Made by a program: the position numbers and the translations under genes. From positions 77,447,944 to 77,511,943 of the forward strand of contig CP141130.1 in assembly GCA_035236585.1 (NCBI GenBank): 64,000 nt of DNA, given 5' to 3'. Positions 52,655-64,000 of the stretch are shown one piece after another. This DNA comes from Warburgia ugandensis (Eukaryota; Streptophyta; Magnoliopsida; Canellales; Canellaceae). The stretch's first letter is position 1; the number at the start of each line of letters is the position of its first letter. The notes under the pieces were generated by a model. That model was not told the DNA's origin and did not search any database. It saw only the letters and a list, made by a program, of their open reading frames with translations.

Positions 52655-52827
52655 AAAAGGGCAGCCCGGTGCACGAAGCTACTGCATATGTTGGATCCAG
52701 ACAAGGGGCAGACCATAAGGGTCTAGTACGCAGCCTTTGCATTTTGCAAGAGGTTATTTTCACACCTCGAACACATAATTTCAAGGTCACACAACAACAA
52801 CTCTGCCGTTGCGCCAAGGGTCCCCTT
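52655..52827 (-). mobile_element. Au-type SINE, near full length
   Basis: Minus-strand head GGACCCTTGGCGCAACGG, body TGCAAAATGCAAAGGCTGCG and T run. It begins about 10 bases from the first exon piece of the TPR pseudogene. GTAACGGAAAA (52648) and ATAACAGAAAA (52830) may be its target-site duplication. Confidence 0.9.
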
Positions 52828-53051
52828 CTTATAACAGAAAAGATTTATTTAAATCAATATAGCTTTACCAAAAGTAATATTTATTTATTTACTTATTCTA
52901 TAACAGATGCAGAACTGATTGTCAGAAGACAATGAGCAACCAAAAATTGACTTCAGAATTTCACTGCAGATAAAATGCCTTCAGTATTAATATTTTTGGT
53001 ACAAACGAAGAACTAAAGTAAACCCCAATCACAGACTGTGCTGGACCTGTT

Positions 53052-53128
53052 ACACATCCTGGAGGGTGCCAACCTCGAACCCACAACCTAGAGTTATCAG
53101 GGAGGTGCCTCTTTTCTGCCAAGCAGTA
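53052..53128 (-). repeat. tRNA-like SINE remnant (non-Au)
   Basis: On the minus strand TGCTTGGCAGAAAAGAGGC (A-box-like) is followed by AGGTTGTGGGTTCGAGGTTGG (landmark GGTTCGAGG, B-box). Confidence 0.35.
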
Positions 53129-53147
53129 GGCTAGAAGGCTTTAGCAG

Positions 53148-53250
53148 GGCAAAATGCAAGATAAGGTTGTATACTATTAACCCTTGTGGTCTGCCTCCTC
53201 CTTGAACCCTGCACATACACGGGAGCTTCATGCATTGGAATTGCCCCTTA
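53148..53250 (+). mobile_element. Au-type SINE, 5'-truncated
   Basis: Body TGCAAGATAAGGTTGTATAC to the tail GCATTGGAATTGCCCCTT. The tRNA-like head is absent. Confidence 0.82.
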
Positions 53251-53361
53251 TCTTCATATATAAACATGTAAGGGCTAGGCTGATTCTCACGAAGCACTTG
53301 CTAGTTCATTGTAGTCTATCTTGAGTTGGAGAAAGTTGAACAAGGTAAAAGGTGTAGATTA

Positions 53362-53496
53362 AAAAAGGGCAGCCAGTGCACGGACAAAAAGGCTCAATAG
53401 TACACAGCCTTATCTAGTATTTTTGCAAGAGATGGTTTCTACACTTGAACACATGGCCTCTAGGTTACATGGCGAAACTCAATTTATCGCCAAGGC
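53362..53496 (-). mobile_element. Au-type SINE with internal deletion
   Basis: Minus-strand head AGAGCCTTGGCGATAAATTG and both ends are visible, but part of the distal body is deleted. Confidence 0.8.
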
Positions 53497-54809
53497 TCTA
53501 GATAAAGGGCTTAGATTAGAAAAGAAAAACAAAAAAAACTAGAATCTACCATAAAACCCTTTTTAGGCATCTCCACTCATCAGCACTCTTTTCCAAAAAT
53601 TCAAAAAAAAAATAAAAAAATCCAATTTTTATGCCTGTTTAACCAAACTTCAAAAGGTTAACATATTTAACTACTTTTTTTTAAATATTTTTTTGCAAAA
53701 ATGACAGGAAAAACCAATATCTCAATTTTAAACTCTAAGTGGCCCACTTTTTTGAGTTCCACCTGTTACAAAACAAGAAGAAAATGGATAGGATTCCGAC
53801 CTCCGGGCCCACTCTCACCGTCACTTTCTAACGGTAACGAAAAGCCCGCAACGCGGGAAGGAGAGAGTTTGGGTTGCTTTCCCACCAAAAACCCTAATCT
53901 TCCTTCAAACGCAATTTCATCCCTGGACTTCCCTTCCTCCTCTCCGCAGGCAAGTTTTCCTCCTTTCTCTCGCATTCTTCTTGTCCTGCTTTTCTTCATC
54001 TTTCTCTCTTTGTGCATTGAAAATCGCAAGTTCTTCGGTGCTGAAATATGCTGAGTTTTTGGACCAAAATTAGATATTTTTATGGCGAAATGATATTGAG
54101 TAACAATCTACACCCCATTCAAGTGGAATTTTTCGGAAGCTAGGATTATCTACAGCGAGTACCAGGTGATGAACGGTTTGGATCATGCTAACCTGTGCAT
54201 GATCATTTGTTAGGCTTTTTTCCAGCTTTGGCCTGCCACATTTTGTTACATGTCACTTAGATCCACTTTCAGTCACTTGGGCCTCTGCTTGAATTTGCAG
54301 TTGACATCAGCACATGACAATTGAATGATCATCTCCCTCGATGTAGAAGACAGGTTTTCTTGCTAATTTTTTTGTTTTTTGTTTTGTCGCTATAGCCATT
54401 ATCCAATGAGGTCTATGTTCAGCATGCTCCAGTAGTGCCATTAATCATCTTGGTGATGGCTTTATAGATTAATGGAATCTCGCATGCTGCGCCTATGATG
54501 GAGATAAGGGTGCTGTTCTTGGGATATCAACACGGCTATCCTTATCGCAATAAGTGTAGATTGAGTAGTGACTGTTAAAAATGAGACCCAGTGGTGATTA
54601 GAGATTCAAACTTCGGTAGTCTTTTTTATCTTATGCGCAATGTTTCTTCACTTTTCCTAGTTGATCTTGTTGTGTTATTTGTTACGACTAGCACTTCCCG
54701 TTTCATTAGCTTTGCAATTGACTGCCTTAATTACTAAGCAACTTCTTGCCTCCATCTTGCAGATATCTGTTCAGGCTAGTCCTCTCTCTGCAGCAGCCTC
54801 ATTTCTCCC
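53497..54809 (+). promoter_or_regulatory. RNase H2B promoter and leader, with probable leader intron
   Basis: AAAACCCTAATC at about 53886 is a telo-box type element common near transcription starts of plant housekeeping genes. A pyrimidine-rich leader follows and ends CTCCGCAG|GCAAGT at 53949, which fits a GC-AG donor. Candidate acceptors TTGCAG or CTCTGCAG lie at about 54763 and 54792, just before the start codon at 54810. No other feature is seen here. Confidence 0.45.
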
Positions 54810-57800
54810 ATGGCGTCAGATGATGGCGTCAGAGAAACCCGTGTTCTCATTGCAAACTGTAATGGAATACTTATTTTGCTCTTCACGTGTTTTCCCTTTG
54901 AAGACAAATAACTTAAGTATAGGAAACTCAGAGACCTTTAGAGTTCTGCTTTCTATGTTGTCATAAACATTTTGTCACTAGAAGATAAGATCAGCTGCAA
55001 CAAAACATAGTGTTTTCTGGTTTTCCATTAGAAATACTATAGGCTCAAAATTTAGGATGTGATATTCTTTCATGTAGAAGACTTATAAAAGACATGATTT
55101 CTATCTAGATGATTGTATCTTTCAATGATCTAAGCTTCACCCTGAATCCACCTTTCAAGTAATCAACCTTTTCTATGATAAGCTGTTCTATTATCCTGAT
55201 TGTGTCTTATGTAGAGCCTTTATGTTATCTGCTTATCTATCTAAGACTGCAGATAGAAAACATAACACTGCTAGTTGTTCTTAAGTAGGAGAAGAGAACA
55301 ATCATGATCATTACTGCCAATTGCTATGAACATTTTTCTGTTTAAATTTAAAAAAACTGAGCAGAAAAACATAAACTGATCACTGCAATACAATTCAAAT
55401 GCATACACTTGAAATATCATAAAATGTTGAAGTACAATGAAACAGTTCATGACAAGCTTTCTTTACAGCATAAAGTCGGGGATTGAAAATTTTCTCATGC
55501 ACAATAACCTTTAAACCACTTCCATTATCAGCAGAGATCTGCTGAAAGTAAAGACTCTGAAGAAAGAACAATAATTACCCAACAGTCAAAAGTTTGAAAT
55601 TTGCCTTCTAATATCCTAAACTGTAACTCTAAGGACTCTCATAAGTGTTGTGAAGAATTGAACATATTCCTGAGAGTTACCTGTATATTTTGCTTAATTT
55701 AGTGAGCGGTTATATGATTCCCATATGTTTTTTGGAAGATAGAATATGTGTGGCTGGAAATACCAGTAAAGCCCCTAGTGCAATGATCAAGACCATGTAT
55801 TTACTATCCATTATTACTGGTTAGACTGTGCATCAAAATTCTTCGTCTTGGAAATAAGACTTTGGTTTACGTAGGTTTTGTTGATGGATGTTGACTGTTT
55901 CTTTTCATTTCTTAGTCACTTTTATAAAATCCACAAACAAGGACTTACGATTTTCAGATGGAATTGTGTTTCGATGCACTGCACATCAGTTTGGTGCCTA
56001 ATTGATTTAGGTTAGATTAAACAAGTAGCTCCCCTTTGACTTCTGTAGTGCAGCCTGCCATACTCTTCAAAATGAAAACATACTTCCATTTTGTAAGACC
56101 TCCATCTTCTGATGTGTTCCTTATGAATATAATCTCCATATTAAATCAAAGCTTGAATGGAAGATCTCGAGGAGTTCACAATGACTTTGTGCAAAGGTTG
56201 AAAGGAAGAAATAAGCCCTAGGTTTTCATATTTTTGCTCTGTATCCAAAAAAATAATAAAGTAAGAAATTTATTTTTTGGGAAAAAAGAGGAACTGTATC
56301 CTGTGATAACATTTATTAACGTTCTCTTAATTTATTTATATTTTTGTGGAGAAGTATAAAGGCCCTTTGGTTAAAGATTCCAAAGAATGACGACGACAGC
56401 ACCAAAATGTCCATGCATGAGATAAATTATCTCTCAGCATTGATAAGCACTCTGATAGGGACAGTATTGGGCATAGAAGGCAACAAGGATGTAACAAATA
56501 AGTGATGCAGTTAGTCAGTTAGGATATACAGAGTTGAGTAGGATATGCTAAACAAACAAAGCAGTTAGTATCTAATCTGTTGAATCTGTTACAGAGTTAG
56601 GCAAGAATATAATCAGTTGGTTAGGAAAATATGCAGTTAGTATCCAATCTGTTATAGGTATCCAATCTGTTACAGATTTAGGAAGATAGGGAAGATAAAA
56701 GGGAGAAGGCAGGGAGAGGCAGGGGGAGAAAGAAAAGGAAGAAAGTAAAAGGGAGTGGGAAGTGCAGAGGAGGAACTGAGGTTCCTACTTCCCACTAGTT
56801 CCAGTAGTCTTTGTTTTGCTTGATTGATTGTAAGGTTCCCTGTAATTCATCCACTTCATCAATAAATTGAGCTCCAGTTCTTTCTGAACACTGCTTATTA
56901 TCAAGTTTCTTTTCTTCCTGGCCCAACACACTCTAATAACCCAATCACATTCGGTCATTATTATTGGAATAATCATTTCTGAGGTTATCATTGTTGATAC
57001 ATGTTAATCCATGGGTATTCATTGTGGGCGTGGCATTTTCCTTTTCCAAACACAGCCAGTAGTAGAGACAAATGTGTGGAAAATGAAAGGCTGTTATTAA
57101 TAATGAAATGACTTGTATTCACTGGTTGTTACCTTCTATTGGGAATTCACGTCTGAAGAAATTTAACCATCAGATGCCTCTCAAGATAGTCTGTAAATAA
57201 CCAACAAAAAAATTCTGAATTTTACTGTAGGCTTATGCCTACAAAACTTGGGAGGTATCCCATCTCTCCAGGGCCATGTAATGATCCTCAATTTTTATTG
57301 GTTAAACTCATATAGCAGGAGCACTTTGGTGTAAATCTCCAGTGACTAATACATCTTTCATTTTTCTTCTTGCAAGTTAATTTGGTAGAAATAAAATAGT
57401 AACTTGACTTTATGTCGAGTCATGTGCTTATGTTTTTATTTTCATGTTTTTTTGGACATATCAGTGCTAGTGGACTTTGTGCTGCTTTTGTGAGGCATCT
57501 TTTTGAATCTTTTGCAGTGTCTGGCTCTACAATTACTAAACCTGAAAATGTGGAAGGATGTTTGTTATGTCTTCGCCATCCAAAGTCAGGTGAACTACTA
57601 TATGACAATTACCATTTCTTAGACTTCCTAGTGTTGATGTTTCAGTATCTAATGGAGTTGATAGTTTATCACATCTTCCTGGCTACAATTGCAGAAGTGA
57701 AAAACCACACTTTTCTAATTCTCATCGAGAGATTCATTCCTTCTGTTGAACCTTTAGCTCAGCTTGCTTCCTACACCATTCTTAATATCCTTTTGTTTCA

Positions 57801-59289
57801 TTAGATACAATGATATGCTAATAGGGGGTGGTTGTTTCCTGCAACCAGGAAGAACACTTGATTTGAATATTTCTGTAGTTGTTGAAAATATAGTTCTTTT
57901 AAAGTCCTGGTGAGAGCTTTTGTGAAGTAGTCCTTCCCAATTAACTACTTTTGGGTCTTAAAATACTTAACATACATAGATATCAAAATGCTATAAGACT
58001 AGAGGTTTACTGTTTTGCTTCTCTGTATCAAAAACATGTTTGAAAGCAGTCTTATTATCTCCTTGATTCACTAAGCAAGGTACATGTGTTATTGACATTT
58101 CCAGCAACTATATCCTAGTCTTTGTACCTGAAATGCTCATTATTTCTAGGAGTTGGAAGCTTGTGTTATATGCTTTTACATAAATATATATTTTGTCCTA
58201 AGCATTATTCTTTAAATTTTATGTTTCACTTGTCTAGCAGGAAGACCAACATGTTATGCCTTCATCAATGGATCTCTTCAAGAACTTCATTGGTTTAAGC
58301 AATCTTATGGCTCTTGGTTCCTAGGGGATTACGTTTGTGAAGGTGAATTTCACTTATGCTGAGTCATCATATATTGTTATGTTGATATTATCTATCCCTA
58401 GAATCAATCTAAAGAACGTCCTTCAAGGTGATCACATATTATCCTAAAATACTGGGAAATAAAAACGAGTAGGGTAGTTAAGAATGCATTTGCATGGAGT
58501 AAGGGTATTCTCATGCTTACTCAGACTTTCACATTGACTTGTGAATTGCAGGACTGGAGGCCAGTCTGATTGATGGCTCATTGGTATAGATATACATGAG
58601 CAATTCCACCTTATAAATCTATAAAAGGTTTTCTCCTTGCATGGATCGAGCCCCTTGATAATTTGTACTGCCCTAAACATCTGACTGCATTTCCAACTGA
58701 AATGAATAATACTACTCAAATTGCATTGTATATCTGGGACGGTTTAGCTATTCTATGGATGTGGAGAAGCAATCCAATAAAAAGTTGAACCTATGTCTGC
58801 AATCTTGATAGTGTCTCTTGATCTCAACATTATTACCTAGCATCTTTTCATCTTTAGATGGTAAAAAGAAAAACACACAAGGGATTTTTCTTAAAACAAA
58901 TTGAATGGAACTGGAACATGTAAAACAAAAGATAAGAAAAGATATGGGTTGCGTTTATCTACAGTTGACCAGATAAGAAGTTAAAGAATCTTCAGCTGAA
59001 CTAGTTAGATAAATATGAGAAGGCCTAAAAATTTGAAGAAAATACAGGAGTGCCTGTTATATGATTTGGAGTTCCTAAATGAATTCTTAGAGGGACTACT
59101 TAATATAAGAAATGCAGAGTTACCTAGTGAGCAAGAATGGGGGTGGATGTTAAAGGATGACTACTGGCTGCCAAGTTTAATTCACAAGTTCATAAATAAG
59201 TGCGAGAGAAAATCTAATTCCCCAAGGGCAGTTGCACAACCTGCACTACTAGTTTGCAGTGGAGGTATCCAAGTCTCAATAAATTGTCT

Positions 59290-59322
<33 letters not shown>

Positions 59323-61510
59323 CTTCTTGGATCTTTTATCAACTCATCTGAAATAGATAAGTTTCCAATCTACCCTCTACCATGGTTTTCTTTAAGTCAC
59401 AGTCACTATGTTCTCTTTTACTATCGCGATGTCCTTTCTTTCTGCCACTTCAACCTGTATGGATGTTGATGTTGCTGGCCCATTGCCAAAATCCAAATGT
59501 GGATGAAGTTGTAAGATTCCAAATCTATTGAGGCAAGAGTGCATACTATTAAAGAAACAAGCTTCTTGCTGGCAGGGATCTTAGACAGAGCTTAATGATA
59601 GGCAGAGATGAAGTTGCTACTTAAGAGGTTTCTCTTCTTTTCTGTTCAAAAAGTTCTAGATCAATGGGAAAGTGCTGATATACATTTAACCCTTTCACAC
59701 GTGCCTCAAACAGTGCTAAGTACTCAGTGGGATCTTTTTGCCATGCCGTAACAAGATTTTTTCAAGTAATTCATAGAACCATGAGATATTTTCGTTGGAA
59801 TAATATTTCTCACACACTCTTCTAGTTCGCAGTAGTACCTTTAGGGTTCTGTGCTACTCCATAACCATGTTTCTTGACAAGTCTCTTGAAGCCATCTTCA
59901 TACGCACTATCATATTCATCATGTCCTTCGGTTGAACAATTTAACTTCCCTTCTTATGAACAGTACTTTCACGGACTTCGCCTAAATATAACTAGTGAGT
60001 TCCATTCAACTTCATATAGGGTAAGTGCGCTTGAATCTTCATGACATTAGATATGCCAGGCTTGTGATCAATTGTTATTGCATCAAAATTGTCCAGAAAT
60101 CAGGCACATGGAAGACTATGATTGGGGTAAGACAATATTCCATTCCCATGAACATGACAAGTAATGCCACATAAAGCATATGAAAAGCACGACGAATTCC
60201 CTAAAGCCCTTTTAGCGCATCACCCCAATCAATTCTGATCACTTCTCCTTTACCATTAAAAAGAAAAGAGAGAAATTCTGATTGGAATTTCCTCTTGATT
60301 TGGTTCAACCAAAAAGGAAATAGTATCAGTCATGCATACCTATGTAGAAGACGGACAAGCACTTCAATTTATGTACATATGGAACAAAGTTAGGTTGTGT
60401 TGGATGGTCGAGGCAGGACATCTCTAGTATTTCAACAGAGGCAAGCAGAAATAAAATAAGTAAAGAGCTCCAGATAGTCTTTTTTGAGAAGATCAGTGAT
60501 ACATTACCATGCTAATGTAATGGGAAGGACTTCTATTAGAAATTAGTAGTTAAGAAAGAAAAGAGAAGGAGAGACCAAAGTGTTAGCCTTAGATGACATC
60601 TTGTCATCCCCCACAGCGTCTTATTTTCTATCATACACCTTTTGATTTTATATTAACAAAATTTAAAGAAAGATGCGACTCATAAGTTATGGAGGAAAAT
60701 TTGATAAATATATTCAAATATGCTACTGCATGCTGTTCATAAAAAAAGAAAAAGAAAAAAATAGGTTAGTGCATATAATCTAATCTTCATACTTTAATAT
60801 ATTTTTCTTGTGATGTGTGATGTTCTACATTGAATATATATTTATGATTACATAATGTTGTCATTTTTGGTGTATGGATGAGAGGATTATGACCTCATTG
60901 TGAATATGTTGCAACCACTTTGGAAAAGTTCAACATGGGATATCTAATATAGCATTTCATATGTATCAATTAAGTATTGAATTTATATAAAACGGTTGGT
61001 TAAGAGCAAATAATAGTTAATCGATTATGTTTATCGGATACTGATCATAAATAAAAAGCTGTATACAATACTTGTTAAAACGACATAACTTGGCCAAATC
61101 ATGTAGCTTAGCCTAATGTGCCAAATAACATTGATTGGTGATTGCCAAATTTGTCCATCTAAGAGCTCTAGAACCAGGTGCCTTTATTCGGTCCAGCCAA
61201 GTGATTTTTTTAGCGAACCCGCTGTCTATCTAAAATCTCGAATGCAGGCACCCGAACCTTATGAGTTTGTGATCTTGTCCTTTGCCAAAAAACCTGGGTT
61301 ACCTTTTAATCGAGTGCTATTCTTCAAATTTTGGACCTCCAATGTCTTTATGGAATATTATTTCGACATTCTAATTTCTTGAATTTGGATTACAGTCATT
61401 TCATTAATGTTTCATTGTTTTGTTGTAAGACAGATGGTAGCTTGTATGCTGCGACTCCTGTTGATCCTGTTTTTATCCTATTGCCTGTTTTCGAAGAAGC
61501 TCGAATGAAG
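54810..61510 (+). CDS. RNASEH2B: ribonuclease H2 subunit B, N-terminal exons (3' end not found)
   Basis: Four exons are phase-consistent with GT-AG junctions: 54810-54858, 57518-57589, 58241-58342 and 61434-61510, encoding the first 100 residues. RNase H2 cuts RNA in RNA:DNA hybrids and removes single ribonucleotides from DNA; subunit B is a non-catalytic nuclear partner. The chain reads MASDDGVRETRVLIAN, LCLRHPKSGRPTCYAFINGS, LQELHWFKQSYGSWFLGDYV and DGSLYAATPVDPVFILLPVF then EEARMK, the conserved N-terminal triple-barrel region ending in the (Y/L)ATPVDPxF motif. A possible fifth exon near 61723-61800 (reading SLKGDDDAFRVLWLDEQL) resembles the next family segment only weakly. The conserved GYPGYQ-type region was not seen before the window ends. 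Either the rest lies beyond 64000 or the gene is damaged. Confidence 0.78.
56489..56933 (+). mobile_element. fossil solo-LTR candidate in RNase H2B intron 1
   Basis: A roughly 440-bp segment starts TGTAACAAATAAGTGATGC, carries a purine-rich middle, a CAATAAATTGAG polyadenylation-like signal and ends GGCCCAACA, which is the shape of a plant LTR. No second LTR or internal region is seen. It looks old; borders are approximate and no target-site duplication was confirmed. Confidence 0.5.
59291..59321 (+). repeat. (AG)n microsatellite in RNase H2B intron 3
   Basis: About 14 AG units. The rest of intron 3 (58343-61433) contains short open frames, such as 59015-59356, with no recognisable product. 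Confidence 0.93.
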
Positions 61511-64000
61511 GTACTGTAGAAGAACGAGAATAATGTGTTCCAAAGTCACTTTTGACATGTGTCATTTTGTCATAACCATGATAACTGAGGGCCTATTTCT
61601 GTTACACATTTATGGGTTTTTAAATTCTTACTCTAACTCTAGATTTTGCTTTGGGACTCATTGGATTTTTTTTTATTAATTTTGCAGCTTCCAACTTATT
61701 TTTTATCAACATGCTGTGTATGATAGAAAATTGACCACAAGAATTGCATGCTGGAGTCATTGAAAGGTGATGATGATGCCTTTAGAGTATTATGGTTAGA
61801 CGAACAACTCAATTATGAAATATTTCATATTTGGGCTCAAATAAAGTCAAATCTTCACCAAACAAATTCAATTCTTAACCAAATTTTTTTTGTGCTTTAC
61901 TCACTTAGTGAGGATCATTGTCAAGGTCGCACTATAAGTAATTTTTTTCTCTGTTTTTAAAATGGTGGATCCAACTTATTAAATGGAAGGGGGACTTACA
62001 AATATTGATTAAAGAAATCAGACATCTACATACAAAATGACAGTGCAACCCCCATTAAAAATGCTCAGAAGAAGTGAAGGAGCTAACCAACCCTTCATCG
62101 CAATCATACCAGAAGCTCTCCAAAGGCCAAAGCCTCACCTTATTTGACATGATGTAAGAGCAAGCAACTGGACCAAATGAAGGACTCAGTCCAAACAGTA
62201 AACAGATAACAGAGGAGCCTGCCATAAAAAAGCACCACAAAAGGTGGATCATGCTGTTCATCCAAAATAGAGGATGACAGGGACTGAACCTGATGATAAT
62301 AGCTAAGATTTGGGATAGCTTTGCCATGATCTTCAATAGAGTTGAAATGTTTATCCAACATAGGAAGGTGGAATGAGAGACTCATGGCCAAATATGCCTC
62401 TTTTGTGATGAATAAGCACGATTGTTTGCAAATCTTAGAGATTGAATGTCCTTCTGAAGGATAGCCATCTGAGCTTTATCAATCAGACCCCAGAACCTCC
62501 ATGGAGCATTAGAAGGATGCTTGAAATGTGCTAGGGCTGCAGTGGAATCACCTTTAACGATAATAGGTAGCACTGAATAGAAGCCACAATGAGTACTTCC
62601 GTGGGCAAAGATTAAATTTCTGCATTTATTGGCATAGTTTTAACCCAAGGAGCCAAAGAATTCCATTAACGTGTATCATCCTTATTGTAAGTATTTGTAA
62701 GTTGAGGAGAAAAAACCTATATAAGAGTATGCCTGAGTCATGAGTGTTAGGTTTTTCATTCCTCCTTTCTTCTTGGTCTTTTGGTTTGTCTCTGTAGGCT
62801 TTAACTTCGACAACTTCTTCTATCTCTGTTGTATTAATGAATCCATTGTTCAAAAGAAAGAAACGAAAAGAAATGATGGTCACAAGCGACATTTGTGTTG
62901 AGGGGGGAGGAGGATAGCACAAATTGAGAAATCATGGTGATTTATATATTCCACAATTTAGAGGCAATAAATCAAATACTATGCAACGAACTTCTGTGAG
63001 GAGACACTGAGGTCTGGGATTATCTTTTAATTTCAAGTGTTATGCTAATATGAAGAAGCTATGGCATGAGATGTAATGTGGTGGTGTATCTCCATGTGTT
63101 TGGCATGGTAATTGTTACCTAATAACTATCAACTATTGTTTGTCCCAGATTTTTGCAACAGTGATAGAGTTCTTGATGTATGTCACAGGTAAGACAATAT
63201 TTTATTTCCACACCTTACTTGGTCTTTGGAGATTGTCCTGCCAAGTCAAGGCGTAACCAGACAAGTTTCACTTCTTTATCATTGCCATTGCCTTGAAAAC
63301 CCCTTTCAATAAAATTGTTGGCACACATGTGATCCTGTCTATGTTTTTCTGCCCTTACTCCTAGATCTGATATGTTCTAGTTTCTAAACTACTTGGTTCA
63401 TTAAATTGTTCATTTCCAGCATGACAACTAACCAGAGCCCTAAAAGATATTGCTCTGGCAGTTGCTCCTATTGTTGCAGCATCAATTAAATGTCTCTTCA
63501 GTATGCCCGGTCCCTTCTTCAGAAGAAGCTTTCAGGGTAGGTGTGGATTTCACAATCTACGTAGGAAACCTACTCTGATACAAGTTTGATGCAATTAAGG
63601 GGTTGGTAATTAGATTACAACCACAAACTTGTGGCCTGATTCCAGGCTAAATTGCTTTGTTTCCTGCTTGTACTCTGTTATCAAATAAAATATCTTTGTC
63701 AAAAAATAAGTATCAAAATCCAATTGGTTTAGCTTTCTCAAAAGTTCAAAACTCGGCAGAAGAGTTGGTATAGGAGGGAGAGAAACTGCTGGAATTTTGA
63801 GACATGATGATCAAAGAAGAGGAGAAGAAAGAAAAGGGTGGTCAAAAGGAAAAGATTATGAAGGAAGAAAGCTCCTAGAGAGTTCAGACCCTAAGCTCTG
63901 ATATCATATTTGGACTTGAATCAATTCTTTCACTGATCTTGTGAGAGGTGTGTTGTATTTATAAGTCGAGTATGATGCTGAAATTACAATAGTATGCTCA
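61511..64000. other. 3' end of window: no complete gene
   Basis: Should contain further RNase H2B exons if the gene is intact, but none was identified with confidence. Around 62382-62573 (-) a frame with GDSTAALAHF and PWRFWGLIDKAQ resembles the RNase H-like domain found in plant non-LTR elements, very weakly. At about 62680-62860 a CTATATAAGAG motif and downstream leader-like sequence could be an old LTR or an unrelated promoter. Confidence 0.35.

Noticed and set aside
59560-60300. Minus-strand protein-like stretches in RNase H2B intron 3
   Set aside because: Short readable pieces interrupted throughout and matching nothing I could name. Could be an old repeat, but not supportable as a feature.

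Overview
The window is nuclear DNA of a flowering plant. The evidence is protein-coding genes split by long AT-rich introns, a single-exon plant-type cytochrome P450 (CYP89 type), many (CT)n/(AT)n microsatellites, and many copies of a tRNA-derived SINE of the angiosperm Au type that ends in a T run instead of poly-A. I cannot name the species. A woody eudicot or an early-branching angiosperm with a moderately repeat-rich genome would fit.

Genes that can be supported, left to right: a two-exon seipin gene (3256-7494, +); an intronless CYP89-type P450 (11362-12924, -) with a truncated, dead copy of its 3' end lying downstream (9755-10073, -); a four-exon gene for a protein with a universal-stress-protein (USP)-like domain (23098-24667, +); a six-exon isopentenyl-diphosphate delta-isomerase gene (26865-33693, -); a two-exon gene for a 65-residue single-pass membrane microprotein (46757-47069, -); a decayed, intron-containing copy of a TPR-protein gene (50490-52645, -); and the 5' part of a ribonuclease H2 subunit B gene (54810 onward, +), whose last exons I could not find inside the window.

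Between and inside the genes lie 25 recognisable Au-type SINE copies, several with clear target-site duplications (one of 21 bp and one of 15 bp, both perfect). There is also a CACTA element of about 2.5 kb with a TAA target-site duplication (18351-20882), four 3' ends of RTE-type LINEs with GAT-repeat tails, a few tRNA-like remnants of another SINE family, two hairpin-type MITE candidates, a pair of unclassified dispersed repeats at 17.35 and 35.4 kb, and two or three fossil LTR-retrotransposon fragments.

The genes do not form an operon-like unit or a recognisable metabolic cluster. Seipin acts in lipid-droplet formation at the ER, IDI in isoprenoid supply, CYP89 in ER-bound oxidation, and RNase H2B in removing ribonucleotides from DNA. 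I found no convincing novel multi-gene system. The most unusual things are the SINE density, first introns that run straight from the 5' splice site into (CT)n tracts in two genes, an in-frame stop that cuts the plastid-transit-peptide region off from the IDI start, paired strong cryptic splice donors in the seipin tail, and the small conserved-looking membrane protein.
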